From positions 1-33,989 of the forward strand of contig CALZIL010000020.1 of NCBI GenBank assembly GCA_945787495.1: a stretch of DNA of 33,989 nucleotides. Reading direction: 5' to 3'. The translations under genes were made by a program, and so were the position numbers. The stretch is from an uncultured Afifella sp. (GTDB taxonomy: Bacteria; Pseudomonadota; Alphaproteobacteria; Rhizobiales; Afifellaceae). Shown in pieces: positions 1 through 8,245 of the stretch; position 1 is the first letter of the stretch, and every line of letters begins with the position of its first letter. Below the pieces are notes generated by a model. The model was not told the origin of the DNA. It made no database searches and saw only the letters and a program-made list of their open reading frames with translations.

Positions 1-37
1 TTTTCATCTCGCCTGCCTGTAAATTCCAGTTTTAGCC

Positions 38-75
38 ATCGAGAACCGGTTCCCACTTTTCGCAAATGCGCTTCA
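38..75. repeat. Fragment of a Rhizobiales-type dispersed palindromic repeat
   Basis: The stretch contains AACCGGTTCCCACTTTTCG, the core of an intergenic palindrome found in many copies in Rhizobiales genomes (recalled from general knowledge, not searched). It lies just beyond the 3' end of the first UbiD gene and its left end is near the window edge. It may be part of a transcript end. The assignment is by recognition only. Confidence 0.45.
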
Positions 76-1626
76 GCGCAGCAAATAGCCGAATTTCTCC
101 CGTGCCCGTTTCGCCAGTTCCGGGCTCGGCATGTTGACCTTGGGAAATTCGTCGCGCCAATGCCAGGGCCGGCAGGCATCGATGATGGCGCGCGAATTGG
201 TGAAGTCGCCCTGTTCCCGCTGGCGCGGTTCAAGCCGCGGATCGAGCGGCGTCGACCAGGCATTCTTGATGATATCGATGGACGTCGCCGGATCGGAACG
301 GGTCACGACCGCCCACATCAGCTCCTCAAGATCTGAAACGTCGATATCGTCGTCGACGACGATAACATAGCGCCCGCAATAGGCACCGACATGGCACATG
401 GCGGCGATATGGCCGGCCTGCGCGGCATGACCGGGATAGCGTTGCTTGATGGAAACGCCGAGCAACAGCCGTGCATTGCCGGTCTCATGGGCCCAGGCGG
501 CGGTGACGTCGGGCACGCCGGCCTGGGTGATGTTCTCACGCAACAGCGCCGAGCGCATGATGGCGCGATAACGGCAGATCTCGTCCGGCGGCCGCTGTGG
601 CGGGCAGCCGAGAATAATCGGGTTGTTGCGGTGGTAGATTGCCTTGATGTCAAGCACGGGCTCGTCACGGATATCGCTGGCATAATAGCCGGTCCATTCC
701 CCGAACGGCCCTTCGGGCCGGCGATTGCCCGGCTCAACGAAGCCTTCGATGACGATCTCGGCATTGGCCGGAATCGGAAGCCCGGTGACTTTTCCGTTGA
801 TCACCTCCACCGCCTCGCCGCGTATGCCGCCGATAATGTCCAGTTCCGACATGCCGTACGGCACTTCGCTGCATCCCATCAGGAAGCTCAGGGGATCGCC
901 GCCGACGACAATGGCGACGGGCATGGGTTCGCCGCGCGCTTCGTATTTGTCGCGCATGATACGGCCGTGCTTGCCCGGCGAAATGTAAAAACCGACCTGG
1001 CTTTCATTGTGGATCATCACCCGGTAGGTGCCGCAATTGACCCAGCCATCATCCGGGTCGCGGGTGATGTTGTAGCTGCCGGTGCCGATATAGCGGCCGC
1101 CGTCTTCCTCGTGCCAATGCGGCGTCGGAAAGCGGGTGATGTCAATGTCGTCGCCGGTGATGACGTTTTCAAGGATAGGGCCGTCATCGACGATGCGTGG
1201 CGCAATTTGCGGCAGGTCCGCCAGATAATGCTGGCGCGCCGCCTCGGCGAGATCCAGCTTTGACAAATTGGTCGGAAAGCCCAGCGTCATCGCCTTGCGT
1301 TGACCGCCAAAGAAGTTGGTGAGCACGCGCGAGCCCGGCAGCGTATCGGGGATATCCTCAAAGACGACACACGGCGCGGCATCTTTGTGCAGGACCAGTT
1401 CGGCAGCCATGCCGATCTCTTCCTGCCAGTTCGCCCCCTTGACGATTTCGACCTCCTCCAGCTTCTCCGCCGCGGCCAGCCATTGGCGCAGGTCATGATA
1501 GGCGATGTCCGGGATCAAGGCGGCAATCAGGTCACCACTGTTCGACAGATCGGCCGCGCCGCCGATGATTTTCGCGCCGACCGGAACTCCCATGCCCTCT
1601 TTGGGTTCTGCTGTTTTCTTGCTCAT
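73..1626 (-). CDS. UbiD-family prenylated-FMN decarboxylase (intact)
   Basis: This 517-residue protein is a UbiD-family (de)carboxylase that uses prenylated FMN to remove or add a carboxyl group on an aromatic or alpha,beta-unsaturated acid. Candidate cofactor and catalytic residues fall at the spacing known from Aspergillus Fdc1: N197 and R202 in NCGTYR, H220, E261, and E305/E310 in the family signature EGPFGE (residues 305-310). The ATG at 1626 follows a strong AGGAGAGG site. It is the last gene of the ubiX-led minus-strand operon, about 110 bp after the split-barrel flavoprotein gene. The substrate cannot be read from sequence; neighbouring CoA-transferases suggest an acyl-CoA or an aromatic acid. 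It is the only unbroken UbiD gene here, so it may carry the decarboxylase role alone. Confidence 0.92.
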   Translation of the reverse strand: MSKKTAEPKEGMGVPVGAKIIGGAADLSNSGDLIAALIPDIAYHDLRQWLAAAEKLEEVEIVKGANWQEEIGMAAELVLHKDAAPCVVFEDIPDTLPGSRVLTNFFGGQRKAMTLGFPTNLSKLDLAEAARQHYLADLPQIAPRIVDDGPILENVITGDDIDITRFPTPHWHEEDGGRYIGTGSYNITRDPDDGWVNCGTYRVMIHNESQVGFYISPGKHGRIMRDKYEARGEPMPVAIVVGGDPLSFLMGCSEVPYGMSELDIIGGIRGEAVEVINGKVTGLPIPANAEIVIEGFVEPGNRRPEGPFGEWTGYYASDIRDEPVLDIKAIYHRNNPIILGCPPQRPPDEICRYRAIMRSALLRENITQAGVPDVTAAWAHETGNARLLLGVSIKQRYPGHAAQAGHIAAMCHVGAYCGRYVIVVDDDIDVSDLEELMWAVVTRSDPATSIDIIKNAWSTPLDPRLEPRQREQGDFTNSRAIIDACRPWHWRDEFPKVNMPSPELAKRAREKFGYLLR

Positions 1627-1737
1627 GAAACCTCTCCTGAAATGGGCGTGGAATTTGTTAAAGACATCGGTAAGCCGGACGCGGATGCAAGAGGCATCGC
1701 GGCGCCCGATGGTTCAGGCTCTGAATTGAGGCGCTTG

Positions 1738-2241
1738 TCATGGCGTCTCCTGATCCGTGGGTTCGCCTGATTGATCAGCCAGTTCCAGCGTCTGCTTGAA
1801 TCCGAAGCTCCGCGAATTGTCGATCAATGTCAGCCGCGCCGGACGGAACCGGTAGACGGCCGCCGCGCCAAGATGCCGGGCCAGATTGCCGGCGGCGAAC
1901 TGTTTCAAAAACGGGTAGCGGGCGACGAGCAGATCGAAGCCCTCCGTCTCCTCGTCCGTGTCCGTGAGACGGCATCCGCTGCCTTGCATTTGCAGGCCGC
2001 GGATCTTGCGGAAATCCTCGTATTGCTTGGCGATGGTGACAGCCGCCCGAGTGCCCGACGCAATGTGTTCCGAATGGCGCGTCTTCGGGTCGGACAGCCA
2101 GTAAATGTCGAAGACATCGTTGGCATACATCAATGAAACGGCGTGCGGTCCGGTCTCGCCGATACTCGCCAGTGTCATGACGGTGTGCTGGCGCAATTCC
2201 TCAAGGATAGCCTCTCTCAGTTCAGCGTCATTGAGAGCCAT
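1738..2241 (-). CDS. Pyridoxamine 5'-phosphate oxidase-like FMN-binding split-barrel protein
   Basis: This 167-residue protein has the split beta-barrel pattern of the PNPOx-like superfamily: an N-terminal helix, then strands around VMTLASIGETGPHAVSL, YWLSDPKTRHSEHI and the RGLQMQGSG segment, which in relatives help bind FMN. Members range from oxidases and reductases to flavin or haem-binding proteins, so the reaction is open. It lies between the CoA-transferase pair and the intact ubiD gene on the same strand, about 50 bp after the former, and is probably cotranscribed. A role in flavin supply or in reducing an intermediate is inference. The ATG at 2241 has only a weak GAGG upstream. Confidence 0.75.
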   Translation of the reverse strand: MALNDAELREAILEELRQHTVMTLASIGETGPHAVSLMYANDVFDIYWLSDPKTRHSEHIASGTRAAVTIAKQYEDFRKIRGLQMQGSGCRLTDTDEETEGFDLLVARYPFLKQFAAGNLARHLGAAAVYRFRPARLTLIDNSRSFGFKQTLELADQSGEPTDQETP

Positions 2242-2291
2242 GCCGTTACAGCCTCACGACACGGCGAAATTTATTACCGGGCCCAAGCGCA

Positions 2292-3476
2292 TCAATTGAA
2301 GGCCTCCTTTGCCGCATAGGCATCGAACTCGGCCTCGCTCAATCCAAGGAAATCCTTGAACACGACGTCATTGTCGCCGCCAAGGATTGGTGCGGCATGG
2401 GCAATGTCGCCGGGTGTTGAAGACAAGTCGAAGCCGGGCATCAAATAGGCTTGTTCGCCGATTTCCTCGTGCTTGCGCCGCCGCCAGGACCGCCGCTCGG
2501 CAAGTTGTAGATCGCTGAACAGATCGGCGATGGTGTTGACCGGATAGGCGCCGACCCCGGCTTGCTGCAGGGCCTCGGCGGTTGTCTCCGCGTCGCGATC
2601 GCGCAAGGCTTCCGCCAGCGCGTCGTCCAGAGCCTGGGCGTTTTCGCGCCGGCCCTCGATGCCGGCAAAGCGCGGGTCTTCGGCCGTGGCCGGGCAATCA
2701 AGCGCTTCAGCCAGCGCGGTGAATTCGGCGTCGGACCAACACGACAAGGCAAGCCAACTGCCATTGCGGCACTGATAGGCGCCGTGCGGCGCGGCCTCCA
2801 CGTCGCGGTTGCCGTTGCGCTCGGCGATCGTACCGTTGCGGTGATAGGCGAGAAGAGCGCCGGCCATGAAGTGCAGGCCGCACTCATATTGTGAAACGTC
2901 GATCAAGACGCCCTTGCCGGTGTGGCGGCTGTCATCCAGCGCCGCCAGGACAGCCGAGCAACCCATGACCGATGCAATGAAATCGATATAGGGGCCGTAA
3001 AGCAGCATCGGTGGCCCGTCCTGCTCGCCGATGGCGCCGCAAAAGCCGGCCAGCGAGGAGAGCTGCGAGCCGAAGCCGGGCGTATGCGCCCGTGGCCCGG
3101 TCTGCCCCATATTGCAGGTCGACAGCATGACAAGGTGCGGATTGGTCTTGCTGACCTCATCGTAACCAAGGCCGAGGCGGGCCATCACGCCCGGGCGCAT
3201 GTTTTCAATCACCACGTCGGCCCAGTCGGTCAGCCGCCGCGCCAGCTCAAGGCCCTCCGGCTTCTTGACGTCGACCGTCACGCCATATTTGGAATCATTG
3301 AATAGCGCGAAACAGCCGCTGCGGTTGATACCGGCGATGCCATCCTTGTAGGGCGGATATTCAAGCCGGAAACCGTCCGGCCTGCCGTGCGATTCCACAT
3401 GCACGACAATGGCGCCGTAATTGCCGAGCATCTCCACAACCTTTACACCTTCAAGGGCTTGCGGCTTGGTGCTCAT
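2292..3476 (-). CDS. Class III (CaiB/BaiF) CoA-transferase subunit with shortened N-terminus
   Basis: This 394-residue protein belongs to the formyl-CoA transferase/CaiB-BaiF family, which moves CoA between carboxylic acids through an aspartyl-CoA anhydride. The catalytic Asp is present (D165 in GPYIDFIA), as are the ENMRPGVMARLGLGY block and the conserved PHGAYQCRNG segment. The N-terminus is odd: LEGVKVVEM (residues 8-16) runs straight into LGNYGAIVVHVE, skipping the roughly 15 residues (a GP..tkyL-like stretch) that normally build the first Rossmann turn. The reading frame is kept. Its ATG overlaps the stop of the upstream partner (ATGA, 3473-3476), so the two are translationally coupled and probably form a heteromer. 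The missing block may impair folding or CoA binding. Confidence 0.87.
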   Translation of the reverse strand: MSTKPQALEGVKVVEMLGNYGAIVVHVESHGRPDGFRLEYPPYKDGIAGINRSGCFALFNDSKYGVTVDVKKPEGLELARRLTDWADVVIENMRPGVMARLGLGYDEVSKTNPHLVMLSTCNMGQTGPRAHTPGFGSQLSSLAGFCGAIGEQDGPPMLLYGPYIDFIASVMGCSAVLAALDDSRHTGKGVLIDVSQYECGLHFMAGALLAYHRNGTIAERNGNRDVEAAPHGAYQCRNGSWLALSCWSDAEFTALAEALDCPATAEDPRFAGIEGRRENAQALDDALAEALRDRDAETTAEALQQAGVGAYPVNTIADLFSDLQLAERRSWRRRKHEEIGEQAYLMPGFDLSSTPGDIAHAAPILGGDNDVVFKDFLGLSEAEFDAYAAKEAFN

Positions 3477-4681
3477 GCCACATCCATCGCCATGTCCATC
3501 AGGGGGTCGCCCAAAAGCGTTGCGATCTCGTTGTTGGAAAAACCGAAATCCTTGAGGATTTTTGCACTATCGCCGCTGCCGTCGGCGGCCGGATTGCGGA
3601 TTGCCGGACGCTCTTTGTCGGCGATGAAAAAGGGACCGCAGTGACGTTCACCAGCGCCGTCCGGCACCGCCAGATCCTGCCAGAACGCGCGCGCTTCAAG
3701 TTGCGGGTCGGCGGCGATGTCTTCCACCGTTGAGACCGGATAGCCGAGCATCTCGCGGGCGCAGGCGCCCTCCAGAAACTCCGATTTCCTGATGCTTTCG
3801 AAGAAGGCGGCGAGGGGGGCTTCGATACGGTCGACCTCCTCCTGGGTCGCCAGCTTCGGGTCGAACTCGTCCCAGTCGACGTCGGTAAGGGGCCCAAGGT
3901 CCATGCCTTTTTCACCCATCCAGGCGACCAGCGCCTTGTTGGTGCGCCGGCCGGCCGGGCCGCCATAGATGACAAAATTGATATAGCCGTCCTGGCACCG
4001 CCAGAACGCGCGGTAGATGGCGCCATGCACGGAGCGCCCGGTAATGTGGGAGCCGGCGCGGCTCGGTGTCTCGCCCAGAATGTCGAAGAAGGTTGGCGCA
4101 TGCGCCAGCGCGACAACGACCGAGGCCTGCGCCGAGACATCGACGTGCTGGCCATCGCCGCCCGCGGTGCGATGGCTGAGCGCGACGAGCGCCCCCGCCG
4201 CCGCGTGGGCGCCGGCCCAAGAACAGGCTTGCGGAACGGAGATGCGCAGCGGCGCGCCGTCAGGATCCCCGGCCAGCCCCATGGCGCCGCCAGCCGCCAT
4301 GATTTCCAGGTCCGAGCCACGCCACCTGGCGCGCGGACCATCGCGCCCAAAGGGCGTGATGGAAACGTGGATGAGCTTGCGATTGAGAGCCGATAGCCGC
4401 TCAGGAGCAAGCCAATCGTCAGCCGGTTCACCGGGCCTGGCGGTCTCGATGAGGATATCGGCGCGGGCGATCATCCGTTCGATCGCCTGCCGCCCGGCTG
4501 GGCTTGCCGGGTCGAGCCGCAAAAGCCGCTTGTTGACGTTGAGCGCCCGCCATTCAGCCTCTTCAAGATCTGCGCCGGGAGGCTCGATCTTGATGACATC
4601 GGCGCCGAGGTCGGCAAGAATGCGCCCGGCCAGCCAGCCCAACCGGCCGCTGAGATCGAGGACCTTGTAGCCAGCAAGCAT
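3473..4681 (-). CDS. Class III (CaiB/BaiF) CoA-transferase partner lacking the catalytic Asp
   Basis: This 402-residue protein has an intact family N-terminus (LAGYKVLDLSGRLGWLAGRILADLGADVIKIEPP) in contrast to its neighbour, but the position of the active-site aspartate reads PQACSWAGA (residues 150-158), with no acid. Two-subunit members of this family are known, for example BbsEF for benzylsuccinate and the succinyl-CoA:phthalate transferases. The pair here looks like such a heteromer, with the downstream gene supplying D165. It starts about 36 bp after the end of the broken ubiD gene and overlaps the next gene by 4 bp. The C-terminal third is less conserved. The substrate is unknown. The loss of Asp is judged by eye. 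Confidence 0.85.
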   Translation of the reverse strand: MLAGYKVLDLSGRLGWLAGRILADLGADVIKIEPPGADLEEAEWRALNVNKRLLRLDPASPAGRQAIERMIARADILIETARPGEPADDWLAPERLSALNRKLIHVSITPFGRDGPRARWRGSDLEIMAAGGAMGLAGDPDGAPLRISVPQACSWAGAHAAAGALVALSHRTAGGDGQHVDVSAQASVVVALAHAPTFFDILGETPSRAGSHITGRSVHGAIYRAFWRCQDGYINFVIYGGPAGRRTNKALVAWMGEKGMDLGPLTDVDWDEFDPKLATQEEVDRIEAPLAAFFESIRKSEFLEGACAREMLGYPVSTVEDIAADPQLEARAFWQDLAVPDGAGERHCGPFFIADKERPAIRNPAADGSGDSAKILKDFGFSNNEIATLLGDPLMDMAMDVA

Positions 4682-4717
4682 GGTGTCCGTCCGGCCGGGT
4701 TCGTGCTTCGCTTCGCT

Positions 4718-6264
4718 CTATCTGCCCGTCCGTGCCAGCGACAGCAGCCAGCCATGCATGCGCGATTTGGCGTTGGCGATGTCTTCGGCTGAGAAGAAGT
4801 CGGCCGGGTCGACCCTGTCGACCGGGTAGACGGGCCTGTGGAAGTCGTTCTCGTAGCCATAGGGCACGGTGGCATCGATGCCCATGCCGCCTTCGAACTC
4901 GGTATTGGACGCCGTCCACTGTTTTTCGCCGGCCGTCAGCCGTTCCGACGGCATGAAGGTCTGGCCGATGCCGCCGGGGATCGGGTTCAAAATGTCGGCG
5001 CGCGGATTCACGCGCGTGGTCAGGCACCACATAATGTCGTCCATGGAATACATGTCGACATCCTCGCTGACGGCGATCGCCAGCCGCATGCCCTGCGAAC
5101 ACGACAGGATGGCGGAGAGGAAATTGCGCTGCCAGCCTTCCTCGATCCTGTTGCGCTTTTTCACCTGAATAATGCAGCCGCCCCAGTCGGTCATGGAGTA
5201 AGGGATGTGCGCATCGACGACGATGCCCGGCTGCAGCCGCTCGCAAAGTTCCAGGATGGCCGCCTCGCGCACCGTCGTGTCGATATTGTTGTCATCGGCG
5301 GTGTGGACGCCGAGCGGGAAGATGACCGGTTTCGTTTCCGGCTTGCGCATGGTGATGGCGGTGACGTGGAAGGTCGGCGCCTTATAGGCCTTGCCCATAT
5401 AGCCGGCCCATTCGGGGTGGAAATGATACCGGCCCTGGACATCGGCGGCTTCAGACTCGGCCGTTTCATAGCGCTTGTCGCGCGGATGCACGTAACCTTC
5501 CAGCACATATTCCGATTCAGCGATCGCCCAGGCATCGACGGTGCGCGCCTTGACCAGCTTGACCGGCTCGCCCTGGATCGCCCCGGCCACCGCGATCTCG
5601 TTGCAGCCCTTGGGCAGGATCAGGTAATCGAAGCCGGCGCCGGCCAGCAGCGTACAGGCGGGCGGCACGCCGAAGCACATGGTGATCGGGATTGGCTCTT
5701 CGTCGCGATAGTGCTTGGTGATCACCTGCCACATATGCGAGCCGGGCGAGATCTGGAACGTGCCGACATTGCCCCAGCGGAAATTCATCCGGTTGTAGCC
5801 AAGATCGGCGCCGCCGTCGAAATAGTCGCCGACAACGCAGCGGATACCCGAACCGACGGTCAGTTCGCTCTCAAGGTCGGTATGGCGGATGGCGGTGATC
5901 CACTTGTTGACGTCGAGGTCGCTTCATCCTGAGGGATTACGACCGGATCGAGCGGCTTGTTGAACGCCGCCGCGATCTTGCGGGTGCGATCCTGCGGGCC
6001 GTCAAAGCCGAACATGCGATCGACGACATTGATGTCGGAGAACAGATTGGTGATGGCGCGGGCGTGCGGCTTGCCTTTGACGTTTTCAAAAAGGATCGGC
6101 GGCCCACCGTCGAGATGCTTCTGCAGTCCGGTGATCTCAAGGTCCGGATCGACCTCCTTTTGCGTTTCGATCAGATCGCCATTGGCGCGCAGCCACTCGA
6201 TCGTCGCGCGCAGGCTGGAAATTTCGCGAGCGCTCGCAGCTTTTTTCGGGTTGGTCGCATCCAT
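4718..6264 (-). pseudogene. UbiD-family decarboxylase broken by a frameshift
   Basis: Two pieces of one UbiD protein lie in different frames. The N-terminal piece starts at ATG 6264 (AGGAGAG six bases upstream) and reads as a UbiD N-terminal domain up to about 5920, ending near PVVIPQDEA. The family sequence resumes in another frame from DLDVNKWITAIRHTD (about 5920) through GSGIRCVVGDYFDGG and on to 4718. The second frame has a TGA at 5924-5926 and no credible start before the ATG at 5788, which would remove essential sequence. About ten conserved residues seem missing at the junction, so a small out-of-frame deletion is the simplest reading; an assembly error is the alternative. The usual EGPFGE loop is replaced by a longer one ending HFHPEWAGY. 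It sits directly after ubiX and before the CoA-transferases, fitting an acyl-CoA decarboxylase. Confidence 0.85.
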
Positions 6265-6293
6265 TGGGGCTCTCCTGTTCGTCGATATCGGAT

Positions 6294-6902
6294 TCAAGAA
6301 TTGTTTGCTTTGATGGGATGTACGCGCGGCGGCCGGTTGCGCATCTCGCCGTCCCAGCGCCTGGCCAGATCCGTCGAAATGCCGAATTGATCGAGGATGC
6401 GCATGACGGTGTGATCGACAATGTCGTCCAATGTTTCCGGCAAGTTGTAGAAGGCCGGCATCGGCGGCAGGATGGTGACGCCCATGCGCGACAATGCCAG
6501 CAGGTTTTCCAGGTGGATGTCGTTGAGCGGCGTTTCGCGGGCGACCAGAACCAGTTTGCGGCGCTCTTTCAGGATCACGTCGGCGGCGCGGTGGACCAGA
6601 TGGTCACCATTGCCATGAGCGATCGCCGCCACCGTGCGCATGGAGCACGGGACAACGACCATGCCGTCCGTGTGAAACGATCCTGAGGACACCTTGGCGC
6701 CCATGTCGCTGGCGCTGTGAATCTCGGTGGCAAGAGCGCGCAGATCGTCGAGGGTCCGCGCCGTCTCGTGCTCAAGGGTCTGCTGCGCCCACTTGCTGAC
6801 GACCAGATGGGTCTCCACCTCGGCTTTCGCGAGAACTTCAAGAAGACGAACGCCGAAGATGGCCCCGGTCGCGCCGGTCATGCCGATAACAAGCTTTTTC
6901 AC
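6294..6902 (-). CDS. ubiX: UbiX-type flavin prenyltransferase
   Basis: This 202-residue protein makes prenylated FMN from FMN and dimethylallyl phosphate, the cofactor of UbiD enzymes. Family signatures are all visible: the FMN-binding TGATGA (9-14), SGSFHTDGMVVVPCSM (73-88), RAADVILKERR (105-115), RETPL (122-126) and PPMPAFY (146-152). Length is typical with a short C-terminal tail. The start is GTG at 6902 behind GGGAGG. It heads the minus-strand operon and ends 29 bp before the broken ubiD gene, so cofactor and enzyme are made together. Divergent marR and the palindrome at 7074 suggest the control. It may be a pathway-dedicated UbiX rather than the ubiquinone housekeeping copy. Confidence 0.95.
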   Translation of the reverse strand: MKKLVIGMTGATGAIFGVRLLEVLAKAEVETHLVVSKWAQQTLEHETARTLDDLRALATEIHSASDMGAKVSSGSFHTDGMVVVPCSMRTVAAIAHGNGDHLVHRAADVILKERRKLVLVARETPLNDIHLENLLALSRMGVTILPPMPAFYNLPETLDDIVDHTVMRILDQFGISTDLARRWDGEMRNRPPRVHPIKANNS

Positions 6903-7296
6903 GAAACCTCCCGTTTTGATCGCGTCTTTTTAAGCATTGTATCGCGCCGGCTATCGATTGGAAATGAACGCGCTGCAAAGTGTATCGTCTCCATTCCCGC
7001 CAGACCGATGGCCGTTTTCCTCGCCGTCGCGTTTCAAGAGCGGTCATGGTGATTGACCGCCGTTTTCACATTAGTTAGATATCTAACAAATGACGGGAAA
7101 GCCGTCAAGCAGTGGCAAACCGCACCGGATCCCGGTCATGATTTGGCGTCAGCTTGGCAATGACGTTATGGTCGGGTGACAGGCACAACCTGGCTGCGGG
7201 ACGGCATCAAAGGCCCGGAAGAAAGCGCCGCGGGATGCGACTATAGGGCACCGGCTCTCCAGGCAGTATCGCGGTATAATTATAGATACGCACTTG
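6903..7296. promoter_or_regulatory. Divergent control region between ubiX operon and marR
   Basis: This stretch of nearly 400 bp separates the minus-strand ubiX operon from the plus-strand marR gene and has no credible gene. It holds a perfect palindrome at 7074-7087 (listed separately), about 170 bp from ubiX and 210 bp from marR. A TATAAT-like hexamer occurs at 7275-7280 close to the marR start. No riboswitch or terminator was recognised. Confidence 0.6.
7074..7087. promoter_or_regulatory. Perfect 14-bp palindrome, candidate MarR operator
   Basis: GTTAGATATCTAAC is its own reverse complement. A core of the form TTAGATATCTAA is typical of MarR-family binding sites, and a MarR gene begins 210 bp downstream. 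Its position between divergent units suggests it represses the ubiX operon, marR, or both until an aromatic ligand or CoA thioester binds the regulator. That this MarR protein binds here is inference. Confidence 0.7.
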
Positions 7297-7803
7297 ATGA
7301 GAGCGACAACTTTGACCGCTTCCCCGAAATCCTCCGGCCCCTTGATGCCACCGGACGAATCCGGCGAGGCTTTCAGCTACAAGCCCGGTCTGAGCATCGG
7401 TTACCTCCTGCGCGACTGTTATCGCAGCTTTTCCAGGGCGCTGGAGGTGCGCATCAAACCACATGGCGTCGGCGCCGGTCAGTGGTTCTTCCTGCGTGAA
7501 CTGTGGGAGGAAGACGGCCTGACCCAGGGTGATCTTTCAGCGCGCGCCGGAATGACGGCGCCGACGACGGTTGTTGCCATTCGCCGGATGGTCAAGGACG
7601 GTCTCGTCATTCGCGAGCCCGATGACCAGGACCGCCGCAAGGTGCGAATCCACCTGACCGACAAGGGCCGCCGTTTCCGCGACGAATTGCTGCCCTTCGC
7701 ATTCGACGTCAACAAAACCGCGACTGAAGGGTTCAGCGAGGACGAAATCCGGCAGTTCCGGTCGTTTGTCGATCGCATGAAGAACAACCTGTCGCGCGGC
7801 TGA
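7297..7803 (+). CDS. MarR-family transcriptional regulator
   Basis: This 168-residue winged-helix protein has the MarR layout: dimerisation helices at both ends, recognition helix in the LTQGDLSARAGMTAPTTVVA region (76-94) and a wing with the hallmark DDQDRRKVRIHLT (109-121). Such proteins usually repress a nearby catabolic operon and release DNA on binding a phenolic or aryl-CoA ligand. It is divergent from the ubiX-ubiD-CoA-transferase operon. The ATG at 7297 is preferred; a TTG codon precedes it directly, and an internal ATG at residue 17 is also possible because the first 20 residues look unstructured. No strong ribosome binding site is seen. Confidence 0.88.
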   Translation: MRATTLTASPKSSGPLMPPDESGEAFSYKPGLSIGYLLRDCYRSFSRALEVRIKPHGVGAGQWFFLRELWEEDGLTQGDLSARAGMTAPTTVVAIRRMVKDGLVIREPDDQDRRKVRIHLTDKGRRFRDELLPFAFDVNKTATEGFSEDEIRQFRSFVDRMKNNLSRG

Positions 7804-7910
7804 TCCGGGCCGCCGTGGTTGGCCCGTTCGGCGTGCTCTGAAGAATCCCGGATGGCGGGGAGGGGCATGGGAGTGCCATCGCCTCGGCATTTGCCAATTC
7901 CCTTCTCCTT

Positions 7911-7938
7911 GTGGGGAATACGAAGTGGGGAATACGAA
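7911..7938. repeat. 14-bp tandem duplication
   Basis: GTGGGGAATACGAA occurs twice head to tail (7911-7924 and 7925-7938). It lies just before a transposase remnant, so it may be a scar of insertion or deletion, or simple replication slippage. No function is evident. Confidence 0.7.
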
Positions 7939-7943
7939 GCAAC

Positions 7944-8063
7944 ATGGCACTTTATATCCGCACCATCGGGATCAAGCGTGGTGAAGCGGCGATCACCCTG
8001 GCCAATATGGCCTACAATATGAAGCGATGTTGCTGGCTTGAGAGGCGAAGTGCGCCTGCATGA
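7944..8063 (+). pseudogene. Remnant of an IS4/IS5-type transposase C-terminus
   Basis: A 39-codon frame with ATG 7944 and TGA 8061 encodes IRTIGIKRGEAAITLANMAYN followed by an ERR motif. This matches the closing segment of IS4/IS5-superfamily DDE transposases, in which RTIGI..A...LAN.AYN precedes the stop. The catalytic core and N-terminus are absent and no terminal inverted repeats were found. The rest of the 7804-8245 gap shows only a 14-bp duplication and no other gene. The remnant marks past mobile-element activity at the edge of the AT-richer accessory stretch. Confidence 0.7.
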
Positions 8064-8245
8064 CGCTAAACCGGCCGGATAAGCCCGAAAAGAGGTGCAC
8101 CCCGTTAAATCAGCAATAGATCCGGAGCAAATACGTCAACAGAAACGCCAAAGCGGAATTTCACGTGCAATTCCCATAAAAATAGGGTTATCGGAGGTGC
8201 CCATCCACAAGCGAGCGATCACAACCCCGCAGAGACAAAACCCGA

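Noticed and set aside
391-1263. Open frame of 290 codons opposite the intact ubiD gene
   Set aside because: Antisense shadow of a conserved enzyme; no domain or ribosome binding site supports it.
4838-5932. Open frame of 364 codons on the plus strand opposite the broken ubiD
   Set aside because: The minus strand carries clear UbiD sequence across the same span. The plus frame shows no family features.
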